Positions 8,501-9,745 of a stretch of 9,745 nucleotides of DNA are shown here, piece after piece. The notes below the pieces were generated by a model. It was not told where the DNA came from. It did no database searches and saw only the letters and a list, made by a program, of their open reading frames with translations. A program made the translations under genes and the position numbers. The stretch comes from a candidate division WWE3 bacterium (GTDB taxonomy: Bacteria > Patescibacteriota > WWE3 > UBA101185 > UBA10185). Every line of letters begins with the position of its first letter. Position 1 is the first letter of the stretch. The stretch spans positions 1-9,745 of the forward strand of contig JAGQNX010000066.1 in NCBI GenBank assembly GCA_020427865.1, given 5' to 3'.

Positions 8501-8799
8501 AATTTTAGGGTTCCATCCACACGAACAGACATTAAAGGAGTATTGATTTTAGAGTCAATTAACACATTTACACCGGGATTAATAACAACCCTAGATCCTT
8601 GCGATGGTAGCGTACCACCCCAAACAGAAGAATCAGACCAACTACCACTTTTTACAGCTGTATGCGTAGAAAAACTATTTGCTACCAAATTTTGAATAAA
8701 CGGATCTTCTACGTGAGAAACATGTGTTTGGGCAAACGCAGTGGGTGTAAAAACAACTGCAAAAATGACTAATACTAAAATTTTAAAGCTACTCTTCAT
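5506..8799 (-). CDS. Secreted G8-domain / parallel beta-helix protein with tail-fibre-like stalk
   Basis: 1097 residues. Residues 1-23 form a classical signal peptide (K near the N-terminus, hydrophobic core, AFA before Q24). Residues ~48-175 fit a G8 domain: W54, W60, GGTLPSQGSRVVI, PGVNVLID, then repeated beta-strands. Residues ~260-600 resemble a right-handed parallel beta-helix, with recurring NN-I-x-x-N units and the motif YPLHFHRAG (327-335), which resembles the G8/PbH1 family of CEMIP, TMEM2 and PKHD1-like proteins as I recall it. Residues ~640-800 are unassigned. From ~800, stalk modules follow, with NVGIGVAEP (873) and KVGIGTNSP (949). Residues ~1030-1097 end in NWWVIN. There is no cysteine and no C-terminal membrane anchor. 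Polysaccharide binding or cleavage is plausible by family, but no catalytic residues are proven. The start is supported by the signal peptide and by AAGG 7 bases upstream. Confidence 0.85.
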   Translation of the reverse strand: MKSSFKILVLVIFAVVFTPTAFAQTHVSHVEDPFIQNLVANSFSTHTAVKSGSWSDSSVWGGTLPSQGSRVVINPGVNVLIDSKINTPLMSVRVDGTLKFKRDVETELIVDTLVVSSTGVLDMGTKEDPIKSNVSAILTINDFNNGLDTTNSNSPDYDPLKIGQGLISMGTVNMYGSAKSNFVPVTRISNNNKIFLDSAPFGWTVGDRLVITSSDVNDSEERKIKSISDNVIELDVNLSKIHSVPAHSSSAELKLHVANLTRNVIVRSSATNTVDKRGHVMFMTRYANVWFTSFKGLGRTNKAVPIDDPKIVDGTVTHIGTNPRARYPLHFHRAGIGNLPIENTPGIIAGNIVEDSPGWGFVNHGSRAAFDNNIAYNTFGAGFVTERGDEIGNFSNNIVINVSGLANEAHDNRSDNGDFGYQGDGFWFNGFNIFVNNNVVSGFTGNAYAYYGVGIDGVKGVNAGDLLVTGDYPDGFVPVGNIAIPNFKSNTAYAGNTGILLDKTHPDVLGNGKSTIDGFVGYSLKQGIYILDASGFEFTDPILIGTTNSTYGVNSTIKNGATRYNRAHIEGFDVGIMLPQTGTDSRVYDGVFKNTTNLVVTLGGKLETLALEGNILFDTTSSTNIKAVLANSELSVDSLYPTNVTLNISSLSKKYKLAWAAQQHPDFIPFPVTLINIPSELVGKSNLQLVELGKGKEQEWFDKLGFNIKVADHKDWRLVPGGFVITNDAEPLEKTDNIALVPTLPTYVEAPLNGFGLTKTLGYFDDSNTVLPAVGLLWDARNGQFALGSRFVPENILTVDGNAWFNNNITVSGDLKFNSAARAVMPAGSAINPSLTFENALGTGFFNETGNNRLGLGVSVGGKETVRFFYNGNVGIGVAEPASRLHVKGGAVRIETDRTDTATLLGLKTPKQSWEISSTPNGELDLGTSVTASLFRFSPNGNASFMNGKVGIGTNSPNSSLEVERGNLGLDRTRLRFYNDTIEQAVIYSDAAKSNELVFEAGGPSPKEVMRLSRNNGLVVPNLSVTQSSGVAKLAPNTSKVTITTNVLANNSDALVFLTPVNYLGNVTYKITGATTLEITISKRVSTETLVNWWVIN
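5509..5712 (-). other. C-terminal 'NWWVIN' domain of the secreted protein
   Basis: Residues ~1030-1097: 'GVAKLAPNTSKVTITTNVLA', then 'NNSDALVFLTPVNYLGNVTY', ending 'VNWWVIN' directly before the stop. From memory, the pattern of paired short strands, a 'VFLTP' motif and a final 'F/V-N-W-W-I/V' is recurrent at the C-termini of CPR surface proteins. It may be an anchoring, sorting or trimer-capping domain; its function is unknown. Confidence 0.55.
6139..6330 (-). other. Phage tail-fibre-like 'TGFF...LGLGVGGKE' module
   Basis: Residues ~824-887 read 'VMPAGSAINPSLTFENALGT', then 'GFFNETGNNRLGLGVSVGGK', then ETVRFFYNGNVGIGVAEP and SRLHV. This matches the layout common in phage tail fibres and large metagenomic surface proteins: Gly-Ser-Ala with a Pro, a 'SFxxDxxTGfY' turn, 'LGLxxGG.E' and a GIGT-type strand. 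It links the head region to the stalk. Confidence 0.65.
8275..8658 (-). other. G8 domain within the secreted protein
   Basis: Residues ~48-175. The stretch 'SGSWSDSSVWGGTLPSQGSR' followed by 'VVINPGVNVLID' fits the G8 pattern of a tryptophan pair, a Gly-Pro turn and beta-strands ending in 'V-L-I-D'. 'VDGTLKF' and 'STGVLDMG' continue the repeating strand-turn pattern. G8 domains are known in animal PKHD1, CEMIP and TMEM2 and in various bacteria, usually just before a beta-helix, as here. The C-terminal boundary is approximate. Confidence 0.7.
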
Positions 8800-8806
8800 A
8801 TATAAA

Positions 8807-8810
8807 CCTT
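8807..8810 (-). promoter_or_regulatory. Weak Shine-Dalgarno of the G8 protein gene
   Basis: AAGG on the minus strand ends 7 bases before the ATG at 8799. It is the only reasonably spaced SD-like element among the three monocistronic or first genes here and supports the chosen start. Confidence 0.45.
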
Positions 8811-8850
8811 AAATTTTATACGACGAGCAGTGGATTTTAGATCTAACTGA

Positions 8851-8880
8851 TTTATAACACAGTCTTTATAAAACAAACAA
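8851..8880 (-). promoter_or_regulatory. Promoter of the G8 protein gene, with 5' leader
   Basis: Minus strand: an extended -10, TGTTATAAA (TATAAA at 8851-8856, TG at 8858-8859), with a weak -35 TTGTTT at 8875-8880 and an 18-bp spacer. The predicted start near 8844 leaves a leader of about 45 bases. A second TATAAA at 8815-8820 is a possible alternative but has no good -35. Confidence 0.45.
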
Positions 8881-8891
8881 CATCTACACAA

Positions 8892-8900
8892 TGCTAAAAT
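8892..8900 (+). promoter_or_regulatory. Extended -10 promoter of recG, predicted leaderless
   Basis: TGCTAAAAT fits the extended -10 consensus TGnTATAAT with one mismatch. The box ends at 8900 and the ATG begins at 8907, so initiation seven bases downstream falls on the A of the start codon. No Shine-Dalgarno sequence is present and no clear -35 is seen. Confidence 0.6.
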
Positions 8901-8906
8901 TAAATT

Positions 8907-9745
8907 ATGCATATTTTAGACAGACCAATAGATACTTTACCTAAAATTGGTCCCAAAATGAGAGAACGCTTAGAAAAACTAGAAATCCGAACATTAGGGG
9001 ATTTGGTATTTCACTTTCCTCACAGGTACGACGATTTTTCACAAGTAAAAACAATAGATCAACTACAAGATGGTGAAACAGCAACTATAAAAGTGAGTTT
9101 AATGTCACTAAAACCAATTTACACAAAAACAGGAAAAAAATTAACTAAAGGAGTAATTGCAGACCACACTGGAATGTTAGATATTACTTGGTTTAATCAA
9201 CCGTATACAGTAAATAGTTTAGAAGTAGGGGAGTATTACTACGTTAGCGGAAAACCTTCTTTATATAAAAATAAAATGTCTATGATTAACCCAGTGTTTG
9301 AAAAGTCAGGAGGAAATAACCTAAACACGGCAAGACTTGCACCAATTTATCCAGAAACAGTAGGCATAAGCTCTAAATGGCTAAGACAACAAATAGACAA
9401 AGTATTTAAACTATATCCAGAAATCCCAGACTATTTACCACAAGAATTATTACAAGAATACGAGCTGTTAAGTCTTCACCAAGCATTAAATAACTTCCAC
9501 TTTCCAGAAAACGAGGAGCAAACAAGTTCAGCTCGTAAACGCTTTGCCTTTGAAGAATTCTTTTTAGAAATGCTTCAAGTAGAACATAGACGAAAACAAT
9601 GGGAGCAAAAAAGCATAGGTCCTAATATTGAACAAAAGACTATTAAAAATTTAAATGTCTTAGAACAAACATTGCCGTTTACCTTAACCGAAAGCCAGCA
9701 AAATGCTATTAAAGAAATTAGTGAAGAAATGGCAATGTTTGTTCT
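8907..9745 (+). CDS. recG: ATP-dependent DNA helicase RecG, N-terminal part (cut by window end)
   Basis: 279 codons of RecG, the superfamily 2 helicase that remodels stalled replication forks and branched DNA. Residues ~8-40 contain the helix-hairpin-helix-like start 'IDTLPKIGPKMRERLEKLEI', followed by 'TLGDLVFHFPHRYDDFS', the hallmark N-terminal RecG pattern. An OB-fold wedge domain follows at about 50-150 ('ATIKVSLMSLKPIY', 'GMLDITWFNQPY', 'YYYVSGKPSLYKNKMSMINP'), then 'LAPIYPETVGISSKWLRQQI' and the helical linker with 'RKRFAFEEFFLEML'. The window ends in 'FTLTESQQNAIKEI', the motif just before Walker A, so the motor domains lie outside. The protein starts close to the wedge, without the long N-terminal extension seen in some RecG proteins. 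The start is set by the -10 box at 8895-8900. Confidence 0.93.
   Translation, partial: MHILDRPIDTLPKIGPKMRERLEKLEIRTLGDLVFHFPHRYDDFSQVKTIDQLQDGETATIKVSLMSLKPIYTKTGKKLTKGVIADHTGMLDITWFNQPYTVNSLEVGEYYYVSGKPSLYKNKMSMINPVFEKSGGNNLNTARLAPIYPETVGISSKWLRQQIDKVFKLYPEIPDYLPQELLQEYELLSLHQALNNFHFPENEEQTSSARKRFAFEEFFLEMLQVEHRRKQWEQKSIGPNIEQKTIKNLNVLEQTLPFTLTESQQNAIKEISEEMAMFV

Noticed and set aside
8837..8846. TTAGATCTAA palindrome near the predicted G8 gene start site
   Set aside because: A 10-bp AT-rich palindrome in an AT-rich intergenic region is weak evidence for an operator or a leader structure.
1..9745. Alternative genetic code (TGA as Gly or Trp)
   Set aside because: Reading all coding regions I found no in-frame TGA; Trp is TGG and the genes end in TAA or TAG.

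Overview
The window is AT-rich, gene-dense and reads as chromosome of a small bacterium, most likely a member of the Candidate Phyla Radiation (Patescibacteria). This is inferred from three things. First, there are very long secreted proteins built of 'VGIGTTNP...LDVxGDI' modules with 'LIWNGxKWxC', 'CTDCxGASEI' and terminal 'NWWxIN' motifs, which I associate with that group from memory. Second, start codons sit directly downstream of -10 boxes. Third, the intergenic gaps are very small. The standard genetic code fits: I saw no in-frame TGA, and stops are TAA or TAG. No rRNA or other taxonomic marker is present, so the phylum remains inferred.

Layout: (1) 1-3969, minus strand: the first 1323 codons of a giant membrane-anchored repeat protein whose C-terminus lies outside the window. 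(2) 3970-4034: a 65-bp divergent promoter region. (3) 4035-5231, plus: tyrosyl-tRNA synthetase. (4) 5234-5479, plus: an 81-residue, lysine-rich, single-span membrane protein two bases after tyrS. (5) 5480-5505: a short convergent junction with a palindrome and a hairpin. (6) 5506-8799, minus: a 1097-residue secreted protein with signal peptide, G8 domain, right-handed beta-helix, tail-fibre-like stalk modules and an 'NWW' C-terminal domain. (7) 8800-8906: a divergent promoter region. (8) 8907-9745, plus: the N-terminal 279 codons of recG. No intergenic stretch exceeds about 110 bases.

How the genes relate: plus-strand housekeeping genes (tyrS, recG) alternate with two large minus-strand surface-protein genes. 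The two surface proteins share the same stalk repeat although their N-termini differ: one has a membrane anchor, the other a cleavable signal and a carbohydrate-type beta-helix head. The most interesting reading is a cell-surface fibre or adhesin system with one anchored and one released or head-bearing component, perhaps used in contact with a host or with polysaccharide. That function is inference. A second point is promoter architecture: tyrS, recG and the giant protein all appear to give leaderless mRNAs, whereas the G8 protein has a 5' leader with a weak Shine-Dalgarno sequence.
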